A DNA stretch of 10,147 bases from Cytophagales bacterium (lineage in GTDB: Bacteria; Bacteroidota; Bacteroidia; Cytophagales; MED-G16), in the NCBI GenBank assembly GCA_029940715.1, contig JAPYTU010000050.1:1-10147 (forward strand), given 5' to 3'. Within the stretch, counting starts at the first letter, position 1. Every line of letters starts with the position of its first letter. Position numbers and translations under genes: made by a program. Under the pieces are notes generated by a model. That model ran no database searches and had not been told where the DNA came from. It was given only the letters and a program-made list of their open reading frames with translations. Shown in pieces: positions 1 through 7,275 of the stretch.

Positions 1-2
1 TA

Positions 3-98
3 AATATTAATGTATCCAATATTATAGAAGGTATCTATTTACTAAACATTACAACGGACAAGGAAGTAAATAAAGTTAAGGTAGTAATAGAGAGATAA
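3..98 (+). CDS. C-terminal end of a T9SS-sorted protein (partial, 5' end outside window)
   Basis: Reading in frame from base 3 gives 31 residues before a TAA stop. They contain the pattern N-V-S-N-I-I-E-G-I-Y-L-L-N-I, then a Lys-rich end (NKVKVVIER). This matches the type A C-terminal sorting domain of type IX secretion cargo, whose hallmark is a 'G-(I/V)-Y' strand, a following beta strand and a basic final strand. Proteins with this tail cross the outer membrane through the T9SS and are released or anchored at the cell surface. The catalytic or structural part of the protein lies upstream of the window and cannot be judged. The 142 bases between this stop and the next gene show no further ORF. 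Because only the tail is visible, the call rests on motif resemblance alone. Confidence 0.7.
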   Translation, partial: NINVSNIIEGIYLLNITTDKEVNKVKVVIER

Positions 99-211
99 AA
101 GCTTATTTGGGAAGATATTTCTTTAATACTGGACGGTGCTTAAAATATGGTTTATTATTTCTTGGAGTTGATGTTATTTTAAGATTTATAGTATAGAAAA
201 AGATAAAATAT

Positions 212-219
212 TAAATTTG
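212..219 (+). promoter_or_regulatory. Possible Bacteroidota -7 promoter element
   Basis: TAAATTTG fits the Bacteroidota primary-sigma -7 consensus TAnnTTTG exactly. It lies 21 bases before the ATG of the channel-like gene, so a transcript starting just after it would have a very short leader. No TTG-type -33 element is visible at the expected distance, and the region is so AT-rich that chance matches are likely. Confidence 0.28.
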
Positions 220-240
220 ATTTGATACCCATTAGTTTTT

Positions 241-1317
241 ATGTATTTAAAAAGATTATTTTTTTTGTTTTTTCTATTTCTTTCTAGTTTTTTATCTTCT
301 AAAGATCTCCAAGAGAGTGATTCTGTAGACTACTCTAGGACAGGGGATTATTTTCCATATGTCGAGTTGACCAATCAAGATTCTATTTCTTTTCCTATAT
401 CCTATGAAATTGAACTTCATGTGGCAGATATATATGATCTAGAAGTTAATAATAATTTTTTTACTAGCTATTTAATTGCTGGCGCTTATACAGATTACGA
501 TTCAATTTTTGAGACCAAAAATGGAGATGTTATCCCATTATATCCCTATGATTATATTGAGTTAGAGCTTAAGGAGGATATGGATAAACAAAAATCAAAT
601 TGGTATTATTGGGGATATGATGACGATGAAAAATATGAGAAGTATGCATATGAGTATAACATTAAAAATAGTTTTTACCATAAGTGGAATCTTAGAGAGT
701 ATCCTTTTGATGTGCAAAGTTTAGAGATAAATTTTTTGTCTTATAGAGACACTTCTTTTATAGAATTAATTCCATCAAAATCTTTTCCACCATCATTCAA
801 TGAAGAAATGAATAATCTAAAGGATGGCTATAAAATTGTATCAATTGAACCAAAAGTCACTTATTTTGATACACCATATGAGGCAGAATTTGCTCCGGAT
901 TTAATTAGAAAAGAAGTTGGAACAAAGCTATCATATGAAATCACAATTGATAGGTCTGGGTCATATTTATTTATAAAATTATTTGGCGGATCATTTATGG
1001 CTTTTATAATTTCTTGGCTTGCTTTTTTTATTCCACGTAAGGAATTTGAATCTAGAATTTCAATAAATTTAGGAGCAATCTTTGGTGCTATTGGAAATAG
1101 ATATTTTGTTGATTCCGCAATGTCAAGTGTTCAGGTAATAACAAAAGCTGATTTAATGAGCAATATGTGTATCTTATTATTAATATTAAATGTTATATTA
1201 ATTATTGTTCAAAGAAATCATAAGATAACATGGCCTTTCTTTGAGAAAAGTACTAATGCATTAATATTTTCAGCCTCTCTTTTTATAATCTTAACATTTT
1301 TAATTATTTTTTGGTAA
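241..1317 (+). CDS. Pentameric ligand-gated ion channel (Cys-loop/GLIC-like) family protein
   Basis: Predicted inner-membrane channel subunit with an N-terminal signal peptide (residues 1-20), a beta-rich extracellular domain (about 35-235) and four membrane helices: M1 about 242-264, M2 about 271-291, M3 about 303-324, M4 about 338-358. The best evidence is the YPFDVQ motif at 154-159, the prokaryotic form of the FPxDxQ motif in the signature loop of pentameric ligand-gated channels; as in other bacterial members, the two loop cysteines are absent. From K229 to W259 the sequence aligns by eye without gaps to the pre-M1/M1 of GLIC (KLxYxxxIxR and the ISW-x-AF ending). E270 before M2 falls at the -2' position, which in GLIC is the acidic selectivity ring. 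The protein ends right after M4 with no long M3-M4 loop, as usual in bacteria. Oddities: the near-invariant M1 proline is Gly250, and M2 is rich in Gly (278, 282, 285). Monocistronic, ending at a terminator. Ligand unknown; whether it conducts is unproven. Confidence 0.75.
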   Translation: MYLKRLFFLFFLFLSSFLSSKDLQESDSVDYSRTGDYFPYVELTNQDSISFPISYEIELHVADIYDLEVNNNFFTSYLIAGAYTDYDSIFETKNGDVIPLYPYDYIELELKEDMDKQKSNWYYWGYDDDEKYEKYAYEYNIKNSFYHKWNLREYPFDVQSLEINFLSYRDTSFIELIPSKSFPPSFNEEMNNLKDGYKIVSIEPKVTYFDTPYEAEFAPDLIRKEVGTKLSYEITIDRSGSYLFIKLFGGSFMAFIISWLAFFIPRKEFESRISINLGAIFGAIGNRYFVDSAMSSVQVITKADLMSNMCILLLILNVILIIVQRNHKITWPFFEKSTNALIFSASLFIILTFLIIFW

Positions 1318-1330
1318 TTTTTTACTTCAT

Positions 1331-1359
1331 AAAAAAACCCAACGTTTAGTTGGGTTTTT
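1331..1359. terminator. Bidirectional Rho-independent terminator
   Basis: A perfect stem CCCAAC (1338-1343) / GTTGGG (1349-1354) closes a 5-base loop GTTTA. It has seven A on the left and five T on the right, so it works as a hairpin plus U-tract when read in either direction. It sits between the converging ends of the channel-like gene (stop at 1317) and the minus-strand NTF2-like gene (stop at 1381), the expected place for a shared terminator. Confidence 0.9.
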
Positions 1360-1380
1360 AATATTATAAGTTGATAATTT

Positions 1381-1914
1381 TTAGTCTTGTAAAGACATCA
1401 TCATTCCAGTAGCATCAAAGTAATCTCCTGTAGTAAGAATTAAACCATTTTCATCAAAATCCCAGTAATGATAAGACCTTAAATTTATAGGTTTTTGGGA
1501 TGCAGTATGTGTAGCTGTCCATACTCCATAAACTCTAACACTTCCATTTAAATTACCAAGTGAATCACTTCCTGGTAACCAGTATGTAGCATTAAAATCC
1601 ATGTTTTCGAATTCATCTTGATATCCTTTAATATCGTTAATAAAGCCATCTTTATCTTGCATCTCTGAACCATATCTTGGGGGTTCATGTTGTAAGTCAT
1701 CTGAAAGTAAAGCAATTTGAGATTCTAAATCTTCAACTTCATGCAGTTGCATAAATTTTTGAGCAACTTCTAAATTTGCTGCATAATTTTCATTTGTGTT
1801 ATGATCATGATCACTAGCTGCATTGTCAATATCGACTCCATCAGCTGTGTATAAGTATGCTATGACAAAACCTACTAAAAAAGCTACTAAAGTCATTAAA
1901 TTAATATTTTTCAT
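1381..1914 (-). CDS. NTF2/SnoaL-like domain protein with N-terminal membrane anchor
   Basis: A 177-residue protein. Residues 6-22 form a hydrophobic segment that could be a signal anchor or uncleaved signal peptide; there is no lipobox Cys. A short Asp/His/Asn-rich linker (about 27-43) follows, then a domain from about 45 to the end with the look of the SnoaL/NTF2 alpha+beta cone fold. It opens with a helix (NLEVAQKFMQLHEVEDLE), then 'LLSDDL', then 'GSVRVYGVW' at 124-132, 'YWDFDENGLI' at 150-159 and the ending 'GDYFDATGM' at 163-171. The last three are recurrent features of Bacteroidota 'nuclear transport factor 2 family' proteins. Such folds bind small hydrophobic ligands or act as isomerases or hydrolases, but no catalytic residue set can be assigned here. 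It converges on the channel-like gene and diverges from the sulfatase operon. Function unknown. Confidence 0.65.
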   Translation of the reverse strand: MKNINLMTLVAFLVGFVIAYLYTADGVDIDNAASDHDHNTNENYAANLEVAQKFMQLHEVEDLESQIALLSDDLQHEPPRYGSEMQDKDGFINDIKGYQDEFENMDFNATYWLPGSDSLGNLNGSVRVYGVWTATHTASQKPINLRSYHYWDFDENGLILTTGDYFDATGMMMSLQD

Positions 1915-2064
1915 TGTAAATAAATTTATAGTTTTAAAAAATTAAAGCTCAAGATTAACTATAAATCGTTAACATTTTGTTCATTAAGAATATTATTTTG
2001 AAATTTTAGTTATTTAATAGAGACCATAAATTAATAATCTTAAAAAATTTATTATATTCATTAT
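1915..2064. promoter_or_regulatory. Divergent intergenic region upstream of the sulfatase run and the NTF2-like gene
   Basis: This 150-base, very AT-rich stretch separates two genes read away from each other, so it should contain the promoters of both. Two TTTTG blocks (1975-1979 and 1996-2000) are visible on the plus strand, but neither forms a full TAnnTTTG element with a correctly spaced -33 TTG. I see no clear operator palindrome, and no Shine-Dalgarno sequence before the ATG at 2065. Exact promoter positions cannot be given. Confidence 0.4.
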
Positions 2065-3603
2065 ATGGTAAAGAGATTATTTATTTTTCTTGTTGCTTCT
2101 ACATTTTTTCTCTCATGTGAGATGTTCATTCCTGATTTTTCTAAAAAAAATCCAAATGTTATTTTGTTTTTTGTTGATGATTTAGGATATGGAGAATTAG
2201 GGGTTTATGGACAGAGAATAATTCAGACAAGAAATATTGATGCCTTAGCCAATAATGGAGTGCTATTTACTCAATTTTATTCAGGATCTCCTGTTTGTGC
2301 CCCGTCTAGAAGTGTTCTATTAACAGGAATGCATTCGGGTCATACTTACATAAGGGGTAATCATGAATGGGGTGAAAGGGGTGATGTGTGGAGTTATGAA
2401 AAGATGTTTGAAGATCCTAATTTAGAGGGTCAATATCCTATTAAACAAAGTATTACGACTTTAAGTAAAGTGCTGTCAGAAGGTGGTTATAAGACTGGTA
2501 TGGTTGGAAAATGGGGTCTAGGTGGTCCAAACTCAACTTCTGTACCAACGACTATGGGATTCGATTATTTTTATGGTTACAACTGTCAGAGAATAGCACA
2601 TAATCTATATCCTCCTCATTTATGGGAAAATGAAAATAAAGTACTCTTGGATAACGAATTGGTATCGCCTAGAACAAAACTGGATGAAGATGCTGACCCA
2701 TATGATGATAGTAGTTATGACTTATTTTTTCAAAATGACTATGCTCCAGATCTTATGCATCAGAAGGCATTAGAATTTATAAATGAGAATAAAAATGATC
2801 CTTTTTTTCTTTACTATGCGTCTCCATTACCTCATGCTCCTCTACAAGTCCCTAAGCCACTAATAGAAAAGTATAAAAATTTAATTGGAAATGAAGAACC
2901 ATACCTTGGAGATAATGGATATTTTCCTCATAGAAATCCAAAAGCTGCTTATGCTGCTATGATTGAATATATTGACATTCAAGTTGGTGAAATCATTCAG
3001 AAATTAAAGGATGAGGGGATATATGAAAATACAATAATTATGTTTACAAGCGATAATGGTCCAACTTATGCTGGTGGTGTTGATGCTAATTATTTTAATA
3101 GTACTGGAATTTTTCAAAATGATAAAAGTAGAATGAAAGGGTATACTTATGAGGGTGGTATAAGGGTACCATTTATCGTTTCATGGCCAGAAAAAATAAA
3201 AAATAATAGGGTAGAAAATGAAATTTCTGCTACTTACGATTTGTTTCCTACTATATGTGATATGATTAAAATTCCTTATCCTAAGACCCTTGATGGAATC
3301 AGTTTAAAATCGACAATATTAAATGAGGGAAATCAAAATCATCATGAGTATTTATATTGGGAATTTCCTGCATATAATGGTCAACAGGCTATAAGATTAG
3401 GAAAATGGAAGGCAATTAGAAATAATATTTTTAAAGGAAATAAGTCCATTGAATTGTATGACTTAGAAAAGGATTTAAAAGAGACTAATGATTTGGCAGA
3501 TTCTAATCCAACTATTATTAAGAAAGTCGAAGAAATATTTCTTAAAGAACATGTTAAGTCAGAGATAGAGAGATTTAGGCTTGGTTACATTGATGAAGAA
3601 TAA
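2065..3603 (+). CDS. Cys-type sulfatase (arylsulfatase family S1), predicted lipoprotein
   Basis: Exported sulfate-ester hydrolase of the alkaline-phosphatase/sulfatase superfamily. The signal peptide ends at a lipobox-like F-L-S-C with Cys18 as the lipid site. The metal-binding start 'VDDLGYGE' (D38, D39) is followed by the signature C-A-P-S-R (C78-R82, then VLLTG), so Cys78 is the residue converted to formylglycine. Other active-site positions seen are K149, H257 (PLPHAP), D330-N331 (SDNG) and K358. The usual GKWHLG is GKWGLG here (148-153), replacing a His that helps bind the sulfate ester in well-studied arylsulfatases. Together with the nearby 'YNCQR' (172-176) and 'YPPHLW' (182-187) this resembles the SulfAtlas S1_16-like group, from memory and tentative. 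The length of 512 is normal. The stop directly abuts the start of the DUF1080 gene, and the matching maturase lies two genes on. Natural substrate unknown; a sulfated carbohydrate is likely. Confidence 0.93.
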   Translation: MVKRLFIFLVASTFFLSCEMFIPDFSKKNPNVILFFVDDLGYGELGVYGQRIIQTRNIDALANNGVLFTQFYSGSPVCAPSRSVLLTGMHSGHTYIRGNHEWGERGDVWSYEKMFEDPNLEGQYPIKQSITTLSKVLSEGGYKTGMVGKWGLGGPNSTSVPTTMGFDYFYGYNCQRIAHNLYPPHLWENENKVLLDNELVSPRTKLDEDADPYDDSSYDLFFQNDYAPDLMHQKALEFINENKNDPFFLYYASPLPHAPLQVPKPLIEKYKNLIGNEEPYLGDNGYFPHRNPKAAYAAMIEYIDIQVGEIIQKLKDEGIYENTIIMFTSDNGPTYAGGVDANYFNSTGIFQNDKSRMKGYTYEGGIRVPFIVSWPEKIKNNRVENEISATYDLFPTICDMIKIPYPKTLDGISLKSTILNEGNQNHHEYLYWEFPAYNGQQAIRLGKWKAIRNNIFKGNKSIELYDLEKDLKETNDLADSNPTIIKKVEEIFLKEHVKSEIERFRLGYIDEE

Positions 3604-4365
3604 ATGAATATTTTTTTTACATACATTTTTGCAATTTTATTACCTTTTTTTTTATCTAAGAATAATGAATGGGAATATCTATTTAATGGTAAGAACTTAG
3701 ATGGATGGAAAATAAAAATACGAGGCCATAAATTAGGTGACAATTTTAATAATACGTTTAAGGTGAAAGATGGAACGTTGAAAGTTTCATATGAAAATTA
3801 TGAATCTTTTGATGATAAGTTTGGTCATATTTTTTATACTAAAAAGAAATATAAAAATTATCATTTAAGTTTAGAATATAAGTTCAGTGGTAGTCATTTA
3901 AAGGGCGCTCCAGGATGGTCAATAAAGAATAGTGGAGTAATGCTTCATTGTCAAGATCCTGAAACCATGTTGATTGAACAAGATTTTCCGGTTAGTGCAG
4001 AAACTCAATTATTGGGAGGATTAGGAACAAATAAAAGAACTACTGCTAATATTTGTACGCCTGGAACAGATGTTGATATTAATTCAAAGAAAGCAAAAGC
4101 TCATTGTATTAATTCAACTTCAAAAACTTATCATGAAGATGACTGGGTTAAGGTTGAAGTGATAGTTTATTCTGACTCATTAATTCATCATGTTATCGAT
4201 AATGATACAGTTTTAACTTATACAAATATTAGGGTAGGAGGAGATAACGTTCCAAGTAACTATATAAATAGAATAGGCAATCCTTTAAAGGAAGGATATA
4301 TTTCATTACAATCTGAAGGTCATCCTGTAGAATTTAGAAACATAAAAATTAAGACAAATGAATAA
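3604..4365 (+). CDS. DUF1080 / 3-keto-disaccharide hydrolase-like domain protein, secreted
   Basis: Residues 1-18 form a signal peptide without a lipobox Cys, so the protein is probably periplasmic. The rest is a single concanavalin-like jelly-roll of the DUF1080 family (Pfam 3-keto-disaccharide hydrolase). It shows the opening 'LFNGKNLDGW' (26-35), the central 'NSGVMLH' (109-115) and the closing 'EGYISLQSEGHPVEFRNI' (230-247). Characterised members cleave 3-keto-glycosides or glucosides, but many are uncharacterised and may only bind glycans. The length of 253 is normal for a single-domain member. The ATG follows the sulfatase TAA with no gap, and the last eight bases (ATGAATAA) are shared with the start of the FGE gene, so translational coupling on one mRNA is likely. 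Placement between a sulfatase and its maturase suggests a role on the same sulfated sugar. That role is inferred from position only. Confidence 0.87.
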   Translation: MNIFFTYIFAILLPFFLSKNNEWEYLFNGKNLDGWKIKIRGHKLGDNFNNTFKVKDGTLKVSYENYESFDDKFGHIFYTKKKYKNYHLSLEYKFSGSHLKGAPGWSIKNSGVMLHCQDPETMLIEQDFPVSAETQLLGGLGTNKRTTANICTPGTDVDINSKKAKAHCINSTSKTYHEDDWVKVEVIVYSDSLIHHVIDNDTVLTYTNIRVGGDNVPSNYINRIGNPLKEGYISLQSEGHPVEFRNIKIKTNE

Positions 4366-5485
4366 TTCAATTGTTTTGGCTCTATTGATATTAATTGCTA
4401 TTTGTTCATGTAAATCAGCTAGTGATGATTCACATATTAAAAGCAATCATCAGTGTATGCCAACACCTTTAGAAAGATTTTCTCATTTAGATAGTGCAGT
4501 AAATGGAACTCAAAATTCTAAAGAAGGAATGGTCTTTATCCAGGGTGGAAATTTTGAAATGGGATCAGATGGTAACATCAAAGTTGACGGTGAGAAAGGC
4601 TATGTTGGAAGTGATGAATTTCCTAAACATCAAGTTAAAATAAATTCTTTTTGGATGGATGCGACGGAAGTAACTAATATACAGTTTAAAGCTTTTGTTG
4701 ACGCTACAGGTTATGTTACTACAGCGGAAATTGCTCCTGATTGGGAAGAAATTAAAAAATCATTACCACCAGGTACACCAAGACCACCCGATAGCGTATT
4801 AGCTCCTGCTTCCTTGGTTTTTACTCAAACAGATAGTCCCGTTTTACTTCAAGATTATTCTCAATGGTGGAGATGGACAATAGGGGCTCATTGGAGACAT
4901 CCATTTGGACCTGGAAGTAATATTGAAGGAAAAGATAATTATCCTGTTGTACATATAAGTTGGGATGATGCTCAATCTTACTGTAAATGGGCAGGAAAAC
5001 GTTTACCTACTGAGGCAGAGTGGGAATATGCCTCTAGAGGAGGTCAAATAAATCAAATTTATAGTTGGGGAAATGAACATATTAATAAAGGAATTTCTAA
5101 GGCAAATAGTTGGGAAGGTGATTTTCCTTATAATAATGAACGTACTGATGGGTACTTATATACAGCTCCAGTAAAATCATATCTCCCAAATGATTATGGG
5201 CTTTATGATATGGCTGGAAATGTTTGGGAATGGTGTCAAGATTGGTATCATATAGATTACTATAAAATGACTGCAAATGAAATTTCCAATAACCCAGATG
5301 GACCAAATGTAAGTTATGATCCTGACGAACCTTATATAAAAAAGAGAGTTATGAAAGGGGGGAGTTTCTTGTGTAATGATTCTTATTGTAGTGGTTATAG
5401 AAATTCAATGAGAATGAAAAGTAGTCCTGATACAGGATCTTTACATACAGGATTTAGAACTGTTGTGGATGCAGTAAGTCCTTAA
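4358..5485 (+). CDS. Formylglycine-generating enzyme (sulfatase maturase, SUMF1/FGE type), predicted lipoprotein
   Basis: Oxidises the Cys of the C-x-P-S-R motif in sulfatases to C-alpha-formylglycine, using copper and O2. Residues 1-17 are a signal peptide ending at I-C-S-C, with Cys18 a probable lipid anchor. The FGE-sulfatase fold spans about 55-370: 'FIQGGNFEMGS' (60-70), 'VTNIQFKAFV' (105-114), 'HWRHPFGPGS' (178-187), 'PVVHISWDDA' (196-205), 'GKRLPTEAEWEYASRGG' (213-229) and 'GNVWEWCQDWY' (287-297). The redox pair is intact: C339 and C344 in GGSFLCNDSYC, with the same five-residue offset as Cys336/Cys341 of human FGE. This separates it from the many FGE-fold proteins with no catalytic cysteines. 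Its start overlaps the end of the DUF1080 gene by eight bases, and a Cys-type sulfatase is two genes upstream, its most likely client. An export signal is notable, since bacterial FGEs are usually described as cytoplasmic. Confidence 0.92.
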   Translation: MNNSIVLALLILIAICSCKSASDDSHIKSNHQCMPTPLERFSHLDSAVNGTQNSKEGMVFIQGGNFEMGSDGNIKVDGEKGYVGSDEFPKHQVKINSFWMDATEVTNIQFKAFVDATGYVTTAEIAPDWEEIKKSLPPGTPRPPDSVLAPASLVFTQTDSPVLLQDYSQWWRWTIGAHWRHPFGPGSNIEGKDNYPVVHISWDDAQSYCKWAGKRLPTEAEWEYASRGGQINQIYSWGNEHINKGISKANSWEGDFPYNNERTDGYLYTAPVKSYLPNDYGLYDMAGNVWEWCQDWYHIDYYKMTANEISNNPDGPNVSYDPDEPYIKKRVMKGGSFLCNDSYCSGYRNSMRMKSSPDTGSLHTGFRTVVDAVSP

Positions 5486-5536
5486 TTTTAACAACATTAG
5501 GATTAATATTATTATTAATTCTTAACTTTAGTAGAA

Positions 5537-7267
5537 ATGGAGAAAAATATTTCAAATATAGGTTTTTTAGTAGTTTTAATATTTACTATATACATCTGGT
5601 TTTTTGATGGGGAAAAGGATAATTCTTATAAAATTATTAAGCCTGTAAACTACGATTTAGTGATAAAAAATGGTTTAGTTTATGATGGTTCCGGTCAAAA
5701 ACCTTTTATTGGAGACGTAGGAATTAAAGATGATAAGATAGAATATGTTGGAGAATCAAAATATTTAGTTTCTAAAAATATAATTTTTGCAAATCAAAAA
5801 GCTGTATCTCCTGGTTTTATTAATATGCTTAGCTGGGCAGTAGATGATATAATAATTGATGGAAGATCTCAGGGTGATATTAGGCAAGGGGTTACTTTAG
5901 AGGTTTTTGGTGAAGGTGTTTCAATGGGTCCTTTAAATGTTGAAATGCAAAAAAATAGAGAAGCAAATGGTCTTAGTGTTGGAGATACTGGATATGAGCT
6001 AAATTGGGTGACTTTAGGAGAATACCTACAATTTTTAGAAGATAAAGGTGTTTCAACAAATGTTGCATCTTTTGTTGGAGCGACAACTTTAAGAGTACAT
6101 CAGATCGGGTATGATGATAGGCCACCTACTGAAATAGAATTAGATTCTATGAAAATGTTGGTGAGGCAGGCAATGGAAGAAGGAGCACTAGGAATTGGAT
6201 CATCTCTGATATATGCTCCAGCATTTTATGCTGCAACGGATGAATTGATAGAGCTTTGTAAAGTTGCCTCTGAATACGGAGGCATGTATATTTCTCATAT
6301 TCGAAGTGAGGGAAATAGATTTCTTGAAAGTGTTGATGAACTAATAAGAATTTCTTCTGAAGCTAATATAGATGCTGAAATTTATCACCTAAAAGCTGGT
6401 GGAAAAGATAATCACTATAAGTTAGATATGGTTATTGATAAGGTTGATTCTGCTAGATTAGCAGGTTTAAATATTACCGCTGATATGTATACATATACTG
6501 CAGGTGCAACTGGGTTAGATGCTTCAATGCCACCATGGGTACAAGAAGGTGGCTATTTAGAGTGGAAGAGAAGATTGCAAGATCCAGATATTAGAGCAGG
6601 AGTAATTAATGAAATTAATACCCCAACAGATGAATGGGAAAATTTATACTTGCAGGCTGGTTCAGCTAAAAATATAATTTTAATTGGTTTTGCTAATCCT
6701 GATTTAAGATATTTAACAGGAAAAACGCTAGATGAAGCATCTCAAATTTTAAATAAAGATCCAGTTGAGACAATGATAGATTTAGTTATTGAAGATGGAA
6801 GTAGGGTTGCAACTGTTTATTTTATTATGTCAGAAGAAAATATAAAGAAAAAAATTGCTTTACCATGGATAAGATTTGGTTCTGATGCAGGCTCAATGAC
6901 TCCTGAAGGTAAATTTTTAGAATCTAACACACATCCTAGAGCATACGGAAATTTTGCTAGGCTATTGGGTAAATACGTTAGAGATGAAGAAATAATTCCA
7001 CTTGAAGAAGCAATAAAAAAATTAACATCAAATCCAGCAAAAACTTTAAAAATAAAAGGTAGAGGAATGCTTAAAAAAGGATACTATGCTGATATAGTAA
7101 TATTTGATCAAAACACAATACAAGATTATGCAACTTTTAATCAACCCCATCAGTTTAGCACTGGGGTCAATCATGTAATTGTAAATGGAGAGCAGGTTTT
7201 TAAATATGGAAATCATACAGGCGCTACTCCAGGTAGATTTGTGAAGGGACCCGGGTACAAGGATTAA
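5537..7267 (+). CDS. D-aminoacylase-like amidohydrolase (N-acyl-D-amino-acid deacylase family)
   Basis: Metal-dependent amidohydrolase-superfamily protein, probably cleaving an N-acyl or related amide outside the cytoplasm. A hydrophobic segment at 8-23 with no lipobox looks like a signal anchor. The domain starts with 'YDLVIKNGLVYDG' (39-51) and the body is a TIM barrel. Ligand-type residues present are H254 in 'SHIRSE', H284 in 'YHLKAGG' and D450 in 'GSDAG'. The C-terminal 'SNPAKTLKIKGRG' and 'GYYADIVIFD' close the small beta domain. Two differences stand out. The N-terminal HxH normally found after 'PGFI' is replaced by 'NMLSW' (96-100), and the position of the bridging Cys of Alcaligenes D-aminoacylase is Glu126 (FGEG). 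I recall this variant from other Bacteroidota proteins, so it looks like a subfamily and not decay. It starts 51 bases after the FGE gene and ends 8 bases before the membrane-protein gene. The D-amino-acid substrate is not proven. Confidence 0.85.
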   Translation: MEKNISNIGFLVVLIFTIYIWFFDGEKDNSYKIIKPVNYDLVIKNGLVYDGSGQKPFIGDVGIKDDKIEYVGESKYLVSKNIIFANQKAVSPGFINMLSWAVDDIIIDGRSQGDIRQGVTLEVFGEGVSMGPLNVEMQKNREANGLSVGDTGYELNWVTLGEYLQFLEDKGVSTNVASFVGATTLRVHQIGYDDRPPTEIELDSMKMLVRQAMEEGALGIGSSLIYAPAFYAATDELIELCKVASEYGGMYISHIRSEGNRFLESVDELIRISSEANIDAEIYHLKAGGKDNHYKLDMVIDKVDSARLAGLNITADMYTYTAGATGLDASMPPWVQEGGYLEWKRRLQDPDIRAGVINEINTPTDEWENLYLQAGSAKNIILIGFANPDLRYLTGKTLDEASQILNKDPVETMIDLVIEDGSRVATVYFIMSEENIKKKIALPWIRFGSDAGSMTPEGKFLESNTHPRAYGNFARLLGKYVRDEEIIPLEEAIKKLTSNPAKTLKIKGRGMLKKGYYADIVIFDQNTIQDYATFNQPHQFSTGVNHVIVNGEQVFKYGNHTGATPGRFVKGPGYKD

Positions 7268-7275
7268 TTTTTATT

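Noticed and set aside
99..240. Possible small gene or RNA between the T9SS tail and the channel-like gene
   Set aside because: The 142 bases are AT-rich, with frequent stops and no ORF of note, and I found no strong hairpin or known RNA motif.
1970..2000. Two TTTTG blocks as a -33/-7 promoter for the sulfatase run
   Set aside because: Neither block makes a full TAnnTTTG element, and the spacing between them is too short for a -33/-7 pair. In a region this AT-rich the match is not convincing.
5097..5306. Open frame of 69 codons on the minus strand
   Set aside because: It lies wholly inside the FGE gene, whose conserved motifs continue through this stretch. The minus-strand translation shows no domain-like features and is an antisense shadow.
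5523..5530. TAACTTTA as an internal promoter before the amidohydrolase
   Set aside because: It is one base off TAnnTTTG, has no -33 partner, and lies in a 51-base gap that is easily read through from the upstream genes.
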